Source: Pomacea canaliculata
Lineage: Eukaryota > Mollusca > Gastropoda > Architaenioglossa > Ampullariidae
NCBI RefSeq assembly: GCF_003073045.1
Contig: NC_037595.1
Location: 9,384,345 to 9,448,344 of the forward strand
Direction of reading: 5' to 3'
Length of the DNA stretch: 64,000 nucleotides
The translations under genes were made by a program, and so were the position numbers. Each line of letters starts with the position of its first letter. Positions within the stretch are counted from its first letter, which is position 1. Below are positions 49,566 to 62,389 of the stretch, in pieces. The notes beneath the pieces are model-generated. The model did no database searches and was not told the DNA's origin. It worked only from the letters and a program-made list of their open reading frames with translations.

Positions 49566-50600
49566 CGCAAGATCTGGTTCTTTCTTCAAGAAAGGACAAC
49601 TTTAGGAAAAGACATGCTGGTGATAAAGACTTTGCCACCTTCTGTAAGGAAACAGTTGTAGAAACTCGAACAGATATTGTCCATGAATATTGAGTCACGA
49701 AAGCTTTAACTGCTGTTTGCAATTCCAAAGTCCTCACTCTGCATTGACACTGTATTCGATGAAAACGTGTCCTATATGAAGTTGATGGATCACAACAACT
49801 TTATCTAAACAAATTCTTGGCATTACTTTAACTTAGCATAACAAATGTCTCATTAAATTTGTGAAGACTTCCATCAGTTCAATTCAAAACATCATTCGCT
49901 ACCATACCAATGCCTTCAGGAGCAGGTAATGAAATACCTTCGTTATTAACATCCCCGAAAGTCACTAGTTTGGGCGAACTTGTACCTCGCTTAGCCTCAT
50001 TAACCAGATTTTAAATAATTGTTCATCACGAGGACAAAACAGATTTGATATTTTTGCTCTTTTTAAATCTCCACTCCAGTTCTTTCTTTGTACAGATGTA
50101 TAAAAGTGCTGATAACTGCACAAGATGCAATTTGTTTAAAATGCATATATTTTAAATTATAAAGAATGTGCCCTAAAATTTAACAAATGAATATATTTTA
50201 ATTATTAAAGACTATGTCAAAAATTATTAATAAATCTGATGCATCAGACACCGTCGCATGAAAACGGAAAAATATGTATACGGGTTTTTTGTCTTCACTC
50301 TTTCCTTTTACACATACATCATGCAAACATGTTCATTGGTGTGCATCTTGAGGCAGTCTTGAAGTGCAAATATCCTTCGTTCTATCTTCAAGCTCAATTA
50401 AAGTCCCAATCTGATCCTTTTTCTGTATCTTGAAGCAAAAGTGCAAACATACTTTTTATGTATTGTGAAGCAGAACTGAAGTACAAACATAGTTTCTTTC
50501 AGTTGCTGACAACGTAAATTTTGTATGCATGATGAAGGAAATATTTTACGGGCGTGGGCACTAAGCCTATATTGTAAATAAAGAGTAGTTAACAGAAGGA
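49566..50600 (+). terminator. 3' UTR of copy 3 with poly(A) signals
   Basis: No coding exon follows the stop. AATAAA is at 50577-50582, with a further one near 50912. The stretch to about 50270 resembles the 3' flank of copy 1. Copy 3 and the MANSC1-like gene at 51644 converge here. Confidence 0.5.
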
Positions 50601-51643
50601 AATATTCACAATCTTAGTCTTTTTCATATTTTTCTGTTGTTTCTATTCAATTGCTTCAGTGTTTGCACGTGGCAGTATTGTAGATTAGCATATTAGTATA
50701 TATTAATATTGCGGCAGTATTGTAGATTAACATATATCCAAGAGCCTCTGTAAACTACTTTCTGATTTTTTTTTTTTTTGGTACCATATTCTAAAACTGT
50801 CTCAAAAATTGTACATTGATCGCACTTGTAAATTACAATGCAAAATAACTAATTTAAGAAAATATTTTATTTATATAATGTAATTACAATAGTGAATGAT
50901 ATATGTCAAATAAAAGTTACCAAACGCATTTTGTAAAGCGTGGGTTTCTGAAAAGTTCTGATCGCGAGTTTTAATTGAGTTCTGTACTCTAACATCTGAC
51001 TTCATATGTCATCAACCAATGGATCGTCGAGGCCGTTCTGGTCGCATTGTAAAGACGCAGGGGGAGGGCCGGAGGGACGCAAAAGAAGAGGATGAAGAAA
51101 ACGAAAAACGAAAGAAGAGTGAACAAAGATACAAGAAAAAATGAGAACAAGGCGGAATAACATTTGTTTTATACAACACTAAGCAAACATAAATAATATT
51201 GCAGGTTGAACTACATTGGGCACTTCCGTCAAATCTCACTTCACTGTCAGCAGAACTGAATTCATACCGCATGTTGTTTAAAACAGAACTGTGAAATCCA
51301 AATAAACAAATTCTCATGACACAAGGTACGAAAGACTATAAAGCTATTTATGTTTGCCATTAAACTGACATTTCAGACTTGTTATACGTTATATTTAAAC
51401 ATATTTTCTTAGGCTTCTCTGACATTTTCTACATCAGCAGGACACGATAGTTTGTACCGCTCAGCCACTATCTTTTAAGAGAACACCGCCATCTATATCG
51501 CTTGTATCAACACATAACACGTGCTAAGCTTCAAAAGTAGTCTCAAGGGAGATCATACAGCTAAACTGAAAGACTCAACACAGCAAAAGGTCACGCCTAT
51601 GACTTGTCATTCCGATGTCAAGGTCGCGTGTGTAGCCTTGACC

Positions 51644-53792
51644 TCATTCTTCGTACATCCCTTCCACCAGGTACTCTACTCTGGAGTAGTGCCGCTTCTT
51701 CCAGCCGTCATGGCATCGTTTGACGATCAGCACAATAGCCGCCACGAAAAAGAGGCAGCCGACGACGAGGGAGGTGATGAGCACGGAGAAGGATGTGAAG
51801 CGTGTGCCCTGGTCAGCAACCTCTTGCCAGTTGGTCCCCTCGGCCACGTCATCTGCAGGTGACGTCTGCGCAGTCTGTGGTTGGTTGGTAGTGACGTCTG
51901 GATTTGGTCCTGGAATCAGATTCAAGTTGGCAGGTGAATTGTGTGGCTCACTGCTGTCCACGTTTATGTCCTACACGTTAGAGATCACGATCCACTCATC
52001 TTTCACAGGACATCAACATTCTACCATCCCTTGAAATAGTGGAGTGGGATCTGTGGCTAATGAAAACATATTGGTTCAGAATTGTTTTTGGTATGTGTAC
52101 TTTGCAATTCAGAAAATCCAGCGAGGGTCATAGAGACAAGCGCAGGGAGAGACAGAGGGTGAAAGTGGGAATGGTGTAATTCCTTGCCGAGACACGGTAT
52201 GTTACAAAATAACTCTACAAACAACTTGAGGAATTTATATTTTCAACTGGTGATTCATGTCGACATAAACTTATTGTCAGAAAAGTAGCTCGTTTTCAGC
52301 CCTTTCTCGGCGTGTGGTTCAGACTTGACCCACCCCGCTAAACATAATACATTACGAGAAGCCCAATGACAGGTCGTTGTTATTTGTTGAGCGAAAGAAC
52401 AAGCCCGGACGCAGTATTTGCACTTAGTGTCCTTGACATTATTTACTCAAACAAATTGTAAACAGGACGTGTCTACTACACGAGCATTGTTATAGTTTTC
52501 TTACTTTTTGGATCATTTAATTTTTTTAAATGCTTCAAGGTGTATGAGCCCACTTACCTGTGGTTGTGAGCTGTTCCCGGGTACTCCCAGTTCTTTCTTC
52601 GGTACTGGACGTTGAAATAGCTCCACCGTCTGTCCAGTGTGGGTCTGTATGAGGCGAGGTCAGATCTTGTGATGACGCGGTGGTGTCCGTCCGGTTCACG
52701 CCTGGCTGCCAACGGCGGTCGACGCTGTCAGGTTCTGAGTTGAAGTCACATTACCTTCTGAGACCAAACTGACTTCAGTCTTATTGAAAGTATCTGACGG
52801 CTGCGTCACATTAGCGACTGATGGTGTCTGGCTGACAGACTTTACTGTTGTGCCAGTTACATTCTGTGTGGTGGCGCCCTCTGTGTCTGTGGAATTATCG
52901 CCAGGTTTCGCAGCTCCAGCATTTGGAGAGACTGTCGTGTTGTACACCTCACGGTCCTCAGGCTCTGTGACTTCATGTGCACCCTGGGAAGTTGTATTCT
53001 CTGCGGGTGCATGCGTACTCTTTGCACCATCGACCTCGCCTTCCCGTGCGGATTCAACATCCGCGAAGACCTCTAATCCGTCAAATGTATAAAAACTACA
53101 AGCAGCAACTGGTTGGCACCGATACAGACGACAGTTGGGGGTAGTTTGTACTTCTTCGATGTTTACTTTATACAGAACCACGTTGCACAAACCTGAAGTA
53201 AAGACAAAGTTCATACCATCATCAGCGATTTTCAAAAGAGACAATTTTCATCCAGCAACCTTTCCGTCCATTAGGAGTGAGGTATTAGAAAATGAACCTT
53301 TTTCGGGGTCAGCTTTTGTAAGGACACTGCTCGTCTACTCTCTCTCTCTATCCCCAACTCCTTTGGGAGTCAGAAAGCTATTCTCGACTGTCGGAAATTC
53401 CATGCAGGTATATATATCTATGTTTAGCTGTTATCTTTATACAATAGTGACGTCACGAGATAGACCTCACGTAGCGGGTTACTGCGTATCTGTTATAGGA
53501 TGCAATTAGACTATAATCTTATAAAAGTCTATGATGGAAATCAGTCTAAAACATCACCTTCTGTGTTATTACAGCACTGAACGATGCAGTTTTCATAGCC
53601 GTCTGCAGTGATCTCCCCTAGCAACTGCTGACTACCTGGGGCGCCCACAAACAACTGGTCTGGCTGAGTGACAGGTAACAAGCAGACACCTGGCTGTAAC
53701 CCTTTTGTCCGTGCAAAGCGTTCAGTGACCAGACGACGAAAAGAGGCAACGCATAGGAAATCATTCTGAAAAAGGAAAAAAAATGTGATCAA
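51644..53792 (-). CDS. MANSC1-like type I membrane protein
   Basis: Homologue of MANSC domain-containing protein 1, a cell-surface glycoprotein of poorly known role. Proposed exons: 53558-53792, 52755-53192, 52558-52701, 52025-52056 and 51644-51970 (1176 nt, 391 aa, all in phase). The MANSC domain spans the first two: NCIVQCCNN, then LCNVVLYKV, NCRLYRCQPVAACSFYTF, which matches the family Cys pattern (C..CC, C, C...C....C). A long Thr/Ser/Asn-rich stalk with many N-glycosylation sites follows, then a membrane helix (VLITSLVVGCLFFVAAIVL) and a short tail KKRHYSRVEYLVEGMY, very like the vertebrate MANSC1 end RKRYSRLDYLINGIY (from memory). The N-terminus is uncertain: ATG at 53792 gives an in-frame hydrophobic start (MITFFFLFQNDFLCVASF), while ATG at 53764, just after a good acceptor, gives a better-looking signal peptide but in another frame. 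Two introns in this model are only about 53 nt. Confidence 0.72.
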
Positions 53793-53799
53793 ATTAGTT

Positions 53800-56700
53800 T
53801 TTCCTGACTTGTGAGCAACACTTCGATCGGTCGTGGAGCACCAGGTGCATAGATGCTATGGTCGATACTAATTAATGTGTGTGAGCTATCGGCGTCTTTA
53901 TCACGTAAGCCTCACGTGTGATTCCCCTTGATTAGTTTTTGGAAGAGAAATTGATCATAAGTGCAAAGGCTTAATAGACGGTGTGGCTTACACATTTGGC
54001 CTTGGCCCTCCATGTACATTATATACACGTGGGAAGATCCATAAGTTTGAAGACCTTCTACATCAGAATTTTTGTGTGGACTTATTTTGTACGTGTAAGT
54101 ACGCTGTTTAATTGAGAAATTCCTTGCACTTCATTCTAAATAGAATGGTTATGCCTATAGACGGGAAATAAAAATGTGAGGGACGGGGATTTTTCCCCAT
54201 GTTTCCAAAAAATGACGGTCAGGTTTCTGGAGACTTCTGGCATCAACATAACCGAGGCTTTAACGTATTTCACCCAACCTGGCACCTTGCATTATCCGGC
54301 TCGATATCTTTCGAAAACCAACCAGTCAAGGATTGAAGTCCTATCGAGCTCAAAAGGTTAGGCAAAGAGCAAAGAGATGTACATCCCCTATTTTCTCTTC
54401 TATTTCCAGATAAATATGAATAAGTATATGTAAGCAGGCACACAGTTCACTTGTGCATAAGCATAATCATATTGCTAAGTATATTTTGGAACAAAGTTTG
54501 AAAAAACATACACATTCTTTGCAGGCTCTCTCTCACACTAATACACAAAGATTCACACTCTACCAGTCTACCTGGTCATGCCCTACCTTTGCAGCTCAGT
54601 TCGCCGTTCTAGCCTACAGTCATCTCTATAAAAGTCACAGCCACGGTTCACACAATTTCCCATCGAATGCTGTCGGGCTGCAGAGAAAAAAATATTCCCT
54701 TCATCGCTATCGCCATCTCGACTACAGGTGATCGTCATCCTGCCCTCGCCGACATCACGTTCTGTTCTCTGATCGACATCGACATCGACTGGTGCACACC
54801 AGGTGTTCTGCACACTGGGCCTCACGTGGCCGCCTTGTTGCTGTGTGCAGCCGCCGATACACCGCCTCACGCACTAATCAAAAGGTGATCTTTCCTTCCC
54901 TCCCTCTCTCATCCCCCTACCTGCCAGGTAAAGCAAGTCCGACAACCGCGCAATATGTGTGCTGCATCTTTAATACGATGCATGTTCCTAGAACTGAAAT
55001 TATCTTTGATTTTCTTCCTGCTATTTCGTCAACTGTTGCAGAAAATCGTGATTCATCTTAAAGTCGCACTATTCAAGCTGGTTGTAAACATTTCTGTTCT
55101 GAATATTCTAATGTAGAATTTTCTTTTATGATTTACTATTGTGTAATTTATGTGACTGTTAATGACTTTTTTGCAAACTATAATTTAAAATATGATATAA
55201 AAAATCTTTCTTTTATTTATACTGAAAATAATGATCTGAACGTGAGTATTATCAGTTGCGATTTAATAGTTTTGGAATCTCGCGCACGCATACACACTGA
55301 GCGTTGCACTTGAAGATCTCAAGCGGACTTAAAAAAGTATGTTCAGATTAGTATGATCTCAAGTTATCAAATAACATTTTAGAATAACACAACAATAGCT
55401 TAGCCACAATATATATTCCATGAACTTTAAAATATTCACCTCTGTATAAAGCAGTCTAGTCGAAGGTGTAACTCCCCGCCGACCCCGAGACAGTAAAACT
55501 TCAATCGCCGCCAAGCAATAAACAGGATGTGAGAGAATTCCTTTTCGTATGACGACCGACCCCTCCCCTCCCCAAACCCTACCGGACAGGTAAAGATTGG
55601 GTCACGTGAGGTGAAAATCGACAACAGGTAACACGTCAGGTAACACGTGTTGGCACTTGGAGAACTCTAGATCAATATTCTTCCCCTCGTCTTGGCGAGT
55701 AAACTTTCTAAGGTCGAAACTTGGACACACCGGCAATGTGTGTTTGTGTGCGTGCCGAGAGATTAAGTCAGCTTTCAGACCCCGTCTTATCGCTGAAGAA
55801 CAAATACACCAGCTACCACTCATTGCCTCCGGCTGACGGACTGTCGATTGAAACAGGCGTTTTTATTTTCACCTCAGCTCTTTCATTCCGATTGGTGTCT
55901 TTCAAGAAACGGATCATGTTTGATGAAAAAAAAAAAGAAACAAACAAAACGACAGTTTTGCTAGCCTAAAACAAAGCAGGGAACGGATAGGTCTCATCTA
56001 CCTTACCCGAGCTGAGTGCAGCTCATTTTAAAGGATTTTCAAGCAGAGCGCATGAGCTTTCTGACAGAGGCATGTTGGTTATAAAACGTATGCAACATTA
56101 ATAATACCCCATTTATGTTCAGCAAACCTATTTATTTGTGCACAGATCATCAAGACTTGAACGCCTTCATATTTCATGAGCGAATAGCACCAGGTGTCGA
56201 AAACGATATTTAATTACTTTTTATCCATCATCTCTAAGGAACAGAATGACAAGAAATAAGTGAGAGGGAAGGACAATAAACAGATGAAGATGATGATAAG
56301 GGGGAAGAGATTTTAAATTTTTTACCTACCCAAAGGATTTCAAGCCAAGCACAATTACATTCCAGACAGCACTTAAACATTTTGTAAACATTTACAAATG
56401 GTCGAGAACCCTTTGCAAACGTTTATAAAATCAGGGATTTAGTCAATCATAAATCTGCATATAGATGCTACTAGAGCAGTCATTACCACCATCATTATTA
56501 GCACGCTATATAGGCTAATATAGCAAATCATGTTGATAATTATCTGTCAATGGCAAAGAATTAAAGCAAGAAAGAACTGCTACGTGACAGAAGCATCACG
56601 AAGCAAGAATCTTAATTGGCAGAGATGGCATCTGCACTGTCAAGCAGAAACTGTTATCTACGGGTCAGCAGCTTACATCAGGGAAAACAAGGCAATTCTT

Positions 56701-58180
56701 CATACTTAGCCCGTCTTTCTTCTCTCTCTGTTCTGTGTAATTGAGGTCAGTGTGAGTGGACTGGGCAATGTCGTTCTGCTGGCTTGAAATAGTGGGATGT
56801 TGTTTTCCTGCAGTGATCCAAATCTTTTAATGAGTGGAGGGGACACATATCACCACCATTCTTCATTTATTAATATTTTTGTGAGAAGTTTGTACTGTAC
56901 CTGTATATGACTGCAACACACCCAACTACCTACAATATGTACGCATGCACAGGCATACACACACACATGAACTTCATAATTGGTAAAGTCAAACTTAAAA
57001 ATCATTACAGTTAATCATGCAAGACTTCAAGAGATTTTTTTTTAATTAAAAAAGCTGAATCATGTTGATAATAGACATCCTAGTATCTAACACACCTGAC
57101 ATCACCTATTAGTCTGAAACAACAATTAAAAACAGGCTTATAATTGTAAAACTGCTGACATCATACTCCCTTTTGTTCATCATGAACAAAAACACTCTTA
57201 GAGCAAAAAAGCATCAACTGTAATAAAAGAAACTGCTTGTCTTTTAAAACCTGAAGTGAAATTGCAGCTTAACCAGCATTTCAGCAATTTCCAGAGATAT
57301 CACAAAAATTTATATATTACATATTTTAATGTATAAAAACATTGAATTAAAGAAACTAACATTTATGTACAAACACACAAGTAATACTAATTAATGCATA
57401 TTTGCATATTAATTATATATATATTATTATACATATTAATTACATTTAACTGAATAATATACAACCTCAATATTTTTATATAATTTTGCATAATTTTTTA
57501 ATATTCTCTCTCTATTCACCTACTCCTCCACCCAACTCTATGTATGTATAAGCATTTTAGTAAGATAAAAGGTAAAGAATTCCATAAGCCTGTTGCAAGG
57601 GCACATAGTGATGCTCAACTCTTTCCTCCAGCTACCTCTAATTCCCTGATGAATCTAAGATCCGTTTCCGCCAGACCACTGCTAGTTTGGCAGGGAGAGT
57701 TTTTCAATCTCAGGCTTGAGCAAGCCCTGGCCCTGACATCTACAGAGCAAAATAACTGCCAGGCTTCATAGCCCTCTACTATGCCTACATCTGTTTCATT
57801 GACTGATTATGATGCTGTTCTAATGACAGTGTGGCTACAATTTCTCCATCAATAACAAGTTGTAAAATATGATTTACTGAGACATGCATATGTCAGCGTG
57901 CAGAATCTGTTAATATGTAACCCACAAAATTTTAGATTTAGTATCAGTCAAGGTACGGCAACATTTGATCTACTGTAGTCTATCCGTAGATAAAATACAT
58001 TGACATCTATACACATAAGGCAGACATCGTTTTTGTTTTTTTTTTAAATTATGAGATCCAGCTTATGCTTTTACTTCTAAAATAAATAAATATGACAAAA
58101 TGTACATCAAAAACACAGCCTCTTCATACTTCTCCTTTCGTCTTAACTCATTCAGAAGGCTGTTTCATTCCAAGTTTACA
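53800..58180. other. Intergenic region, no supported genes
   Basis: Between the 5' end of the MANSC1-like gene and the 3' end of the Nudix gene I see no exon with recognisable content. Open frames on both strands are short and lack conserved motifs. The patch 54580-54880 is somewhat GC-richer, with open frames on both strands, and could be promoter or leader of the MANSC1-like gene. The part 57300-57500 is very AT-rich. Confidence 0.4.
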
Positions 58181-58182
58181 CA

Positions 58183-61100
58183 TTAGGAGAGTGATAGTGG
58201 AACTATATAGCCTGACAATCTCTTATGCATTTCAGTCACGAGATCCTGGTCTGTGAGAGAAATCCACTGGAAATTCGAGTCATTGACCTTAGGGAGCTCA
58301 GTATCAGCTGGTACAGAATAACTGATAAGTGATGTGAGACAAAGGCCATCATGTTTGCTGTCCACGATTCCACAGTGCTCCACACTAAGTAGTCCACAGA
58401 CTGTCCATGATGGAGTGTTTGACAAGTCTTTCTATATGCACAAATACAGAAAAGAGAAAGAGTTTATATTCTAACAAAAAAAAAACCATCAATCTCTGGG
58501 ATTGTATTCATGAAGCATATTCACCAAATCTGCTACACAACACTGCTGGGTAAATTGGCTACCCACAGGTACTATATTTATGGACTCGGGGTAGATCTAC
58601 CCAAACTGTTTTAGCAGCTGCTTATTTAGGAGAAGAAATGCCCCCTTCTAATCACTTTTTCCCATGAAGATTAAATAAGGTGGAGATCGTGATTTAGTTC
58701 AGCAGAACTGGACACTGATTTTTTTTTTCCTAGACCTATCAAATGAAATGAACAGACATAATAATTGTTATAACAGTTTAGAACATATCATATTTTTTTA
58801 AATGCACAATGTAAGTTTAGCAGATGTCATAAAAGACTGAAACTTAACATCACAATAATGCATTCATCATATCACCCTTTTCTGGAGTTTCTGTTCTGCT
58901 AAGCTAGTCATTTAGATAACTTTAAGTACTCAATGAGTCATGAATTAGGAGTTACTATGCCTGTTAGGTTCATTTAATTAGGTTAATGTGCTAACACATA
59001 TAAATATGGTTTTCAAAACAAGGTTTTGAAGTTTTCCTTGAAAACACAAAATGTTTAAAATGCTGAAAAACAGCAAAGAAAAATTGAACTTATACCTTCA
59101 GAATATGGAAGATACTGACAAGAAGAGAAACTTCTTCTAATGAAACAGCAATCACAGGTATATGTACAGCTCCTGTAAAACTTGCCAAAATGTATAATCT
59201 GAAACAAAGAAACGGCATTAGTGATATTTCAATAAAAGTGTTTACAACAGACAGCAATATTTTTCTTGTGTTTTGAGAGTGCTTCCATAGCAGGACTCAA
59301 GTAAATTGTAAGAAAGCAGAAAGAAAAAATGAAATGAAAGATTAACAAACTCATTATGAAATGTCACAATTGTGCTTCTGAGACAAAAAAATGGGGATCA
59401 AATGTGAAAAAGAAAGAAATACATTGACATGAGACCATGTGTGCATCACCAAGCATTATATGATGCATTTTTGTCTAGACATGTTATGATAAATGATGAT
59501 AAAATGATGAGAGAAGGGAGGCAAATCAAATTAAGCCAGCCTTTCACAAATGAAAACAAAAACCCATGATAGCTTGTTACCTTTTATCACCAGCTCTCTC
59601 TGCAACAATGACTGGGCGTTGCAGCACATGTGAATGTGGAGCAATGGTTGGCAGCAGAGATGGATGAAGTGGCACAGAGCTTGCAGCCCCTCTGTATTTT
59701 TCAGCCTGATGGAGCAATGGGATGATATCTGTAGCCCTATCAATGCATGATGATTACGAGAGTTGTTAGTTCCAAAACATGAATTAATTACATTGTGTAA
59801 CTGTACAGTAGCTGAAGACTTTGACTTTCTTAAAAGAGGAACAAAAATTGTAAACATGAATTTCTTCAAATCTAGCAATATATACTTATGATACGAATAA
59901 TTCTGGCAAACTTTAAATTGACAGTTATCATTCCAAAGCCATTAGTGATACACGTACTTAGAATAAAAATTGGAAAGTGTCTCAAAAAATATTTCCTGCA
60001 TTTTCAACTGAGCAACCATTACCTTAACACTGTCACATAATATATGTATGTATTTATGGTCTATTAATTACAGAATTAATACAGAATCCCTCCCATCTCC
60101 TTTGATAAGAAGAGACCATAATATTGCTGAAGGTACGTGTGTCAAAGTCTACTTGCACATAGTAAACTCAAAAATACCTCAGTTTAACATTCCTGCTGTA
60201 AATGTCTTGCAGATCATAAAACTGAGCTTGAAGAGACTCTTTGTCTGCTTGTGCTGTTGTCTTTAAATTTCCACCTAGAAAAAAAAAAACATGTCTCTCA
60301 AGTAATTCGGACATAAGTTAATAACCCAAAATGCACTCATCAAAGTGTAAGCCACTGTCTCCTTTTCTATCTCTCTGTGCAAAAATTATACATCAATCAC
60401 TACTATGTTTACTTGTTTGATTAATCTGTATTTGCCTAACACAGGGGTGGCCAACCTACGGCCCACTCATTTTAACCACACACAACATAATTTCATTTTT
60501 AACGTCATGATTCTGGCAAAACTGTTGTGTCCTGGCCCACGAGATTTTATATCACATCCAGTGCGGCCTTCAGACTAGAAAAGGTTGGGCAATACTGGTT
60601 GTAGTTACATTCTCTATTAAAGGTGCAGAAAGATTGTGCAAACTGTGTTATCTTATTCCCTAATCTGCTCATTTTATCTGGATTTTCTTTTCTCATATAA
60701 CTGTGACGTAAGTTGAAGAAATATATTAAGAAATAATATTTTTAACAAATCTCTCCCTCTTCTTCGACACACACACATAGGCACACACACATACTTATTA
60801 TCTTGCCTCACACCAACATCACCTTTTACCTCTAGCCACACTTTGTGCAGCACAGATTTCCCTTTTACCCTTTCTGATAGATCATATATACCTATCTTAG
60901 GTTGCCACCCCTACCTCTTATCCACCATCTGTGCTGGACACATGGTGGTAAGATAATAATCACATTTGGACTGTGAATATGAAGATATTCATATTAAAGA
61001 ACTTAGGGAAAACAGTCTGAGAAAGGTCACCTGTGATTTCACCAGTGAAAGTGAATCTCATCCAGGTAGCTTTTATGCAAAGGACTGAGATTAGTGAAGT

Positions 61101-62364
61101 CACCTCACACTCAAGACCAGCTTCTTCTTTTACTTCTCGTTTTGCTCCATCCTGTTGTCATGAAAAGTGGAGGAGAAAAAGCATAGGATGTTATTAATCT
61201 TAATGATAAGCTAATGCTTCTAAAGAATAATTTTTAAATCGAAGCCTTGTAATTTATTAAAAAGTATATTAGCTTCGCATTCAAATATCCTTTTATCCAT
61301 ATTCATGTACCTAATATTTCTTCTTTTTTCATTGCTTCAAAATCGTCAGAGACTATCTGGTATCTCAATAGAACACTACCCATAGGCTGCAAGTTAAAAT
61401 CACAACCTAGCAGAATCATCTAATCTAAACACACAAAAAAAAACCAATTTTGGAGATTCCTGTTTCTTCAACTGTCGGGATTAAACAGACCAGCCACACA
61501 CTTACCACAAAGTTTTCATTGCGCTCCAGTCTACCAGCTGGTAAATACCACATGCCATAGCACTGACGCTTGGCCTCTTGAACCAAGAGCACTTGTCCAG
61601 CGTCATTGAACAATATGACGGCGACGATATAACATATAGATTCTTTGGTCACAGGAATGATGCTCACTGAAGACATGTATAATGTGGTCTACATCAACAT
61701 GCCTCAGTGCAGTCATTCTTGGGTTTCAACAATAATTCTGATGGATTATACATCAGTATTTAATGTTGCTGTCATATTACTATGTAAAAAAAAATCTAAT
61801 GTGTTCTGATTGGCTTATTAAATAAGCAAATATACATTTTGAGAATCAACTACTTCCATGCCAAAGCAAACATCTATCATAGGATAGGAACAGGATAGAT
61901 GAATATGCACTGAATAAAGCAACAAAGAAATAAAATAAAAGATCCAGCTTTGCTTTGAGTTTGTTAACTGGCTAAGTTTCCTCCACCATAATAAATTAAC
62001 ATTTATTCTGCATGTAAAAAAATATAAATTGCACAAAATACACTGACCAGTTTGCTGCACATTCAGCCTAAGGCTGATTCAATGCAAATTATGGCCTTCT
62101 TCCATCAAGATTTAGATGTAATCTATATTTTCATCATGTTTTTGCATCTTAAATTATCCAAGTTTGTCATTTTATGTAATATACTGAGTTAATGATGGTT
62201 ATACTCCTATTTTGTTCTTAGTTTTAGTTTCAGTAATTAATTTTTTGTATACTTACACAGCACATAAACTTACTTTCTTCATTTCTTTGACAGTCTATAA
62301 CATCAATAGGGACTGGTTGAGAGGCTAAGATCTTTCTCAGGTCTGCCTCCAATGCCTCTGTCAT
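58183..62364 (-). CDS. NUDT18: NUDT18-like Nudix hydrolase (8-oxo-dGDP phosphatase family)
   Basis: A Nudix enzyme of the MTH3 type, which in vertebrates clears oxidised guanine nucleotides (8-oxo-dGDP to the monophosphate); substrate here is inferred from family. Coding exons on the minus strand: 62364-62274, 61666-61506, 61151-61031, 60274-60178, 59736-59581, 59198-59096 and 58431-58183, totalling 978 nt (325 aa, close to the 323 aa of human NUDT18 from memory). The Nudix box is complete across the second and third exons: G of LPAGRLERNE, five residues, E, seven residues, then REVKEEAGL, so all catalytic metal-binding Glu are present. Other shared parts are VLLVQEAKRQC, GMWYLPAG, GGNLKTTAQADKESLQA and HDGLCLTSL. 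An ATG slightly upstream (62375) closes after three codons, so 62364 is the start. A 5' non-coding exon is implied by the acceptor at about 62387. Confidence 0.93.
60442..60597. mobile_element. hAT-like MITE in Nudix intron
   Basis: About 156 bp beginning CAGGGGTGGCCAACCTACGG and ending, on the other strand, with a similar CAGTATTGCCCAACCTT-like end and a nearby GGCCGCACTGG. This start is typical of hAT-derived MITEs (family knowledge). No clean 8-bp target duplication was found, so the ends may be off by a few bases. Confidence 0.5.
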
Positions 62365-62389
62365 TGTGTCATATGCCTGGAACCTTCAA

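Noticed and set aside
51521-53509. Plus-strand open frames over the MANSC1-like gene
   Set aside because: They are antisense shadows of the minus-strand coding exons and show no family motifs.
54583-54888. Overlapping open frames on both strands
   Set aside because: No conserved residues or splice support; likely chance in a GC-richer patch.
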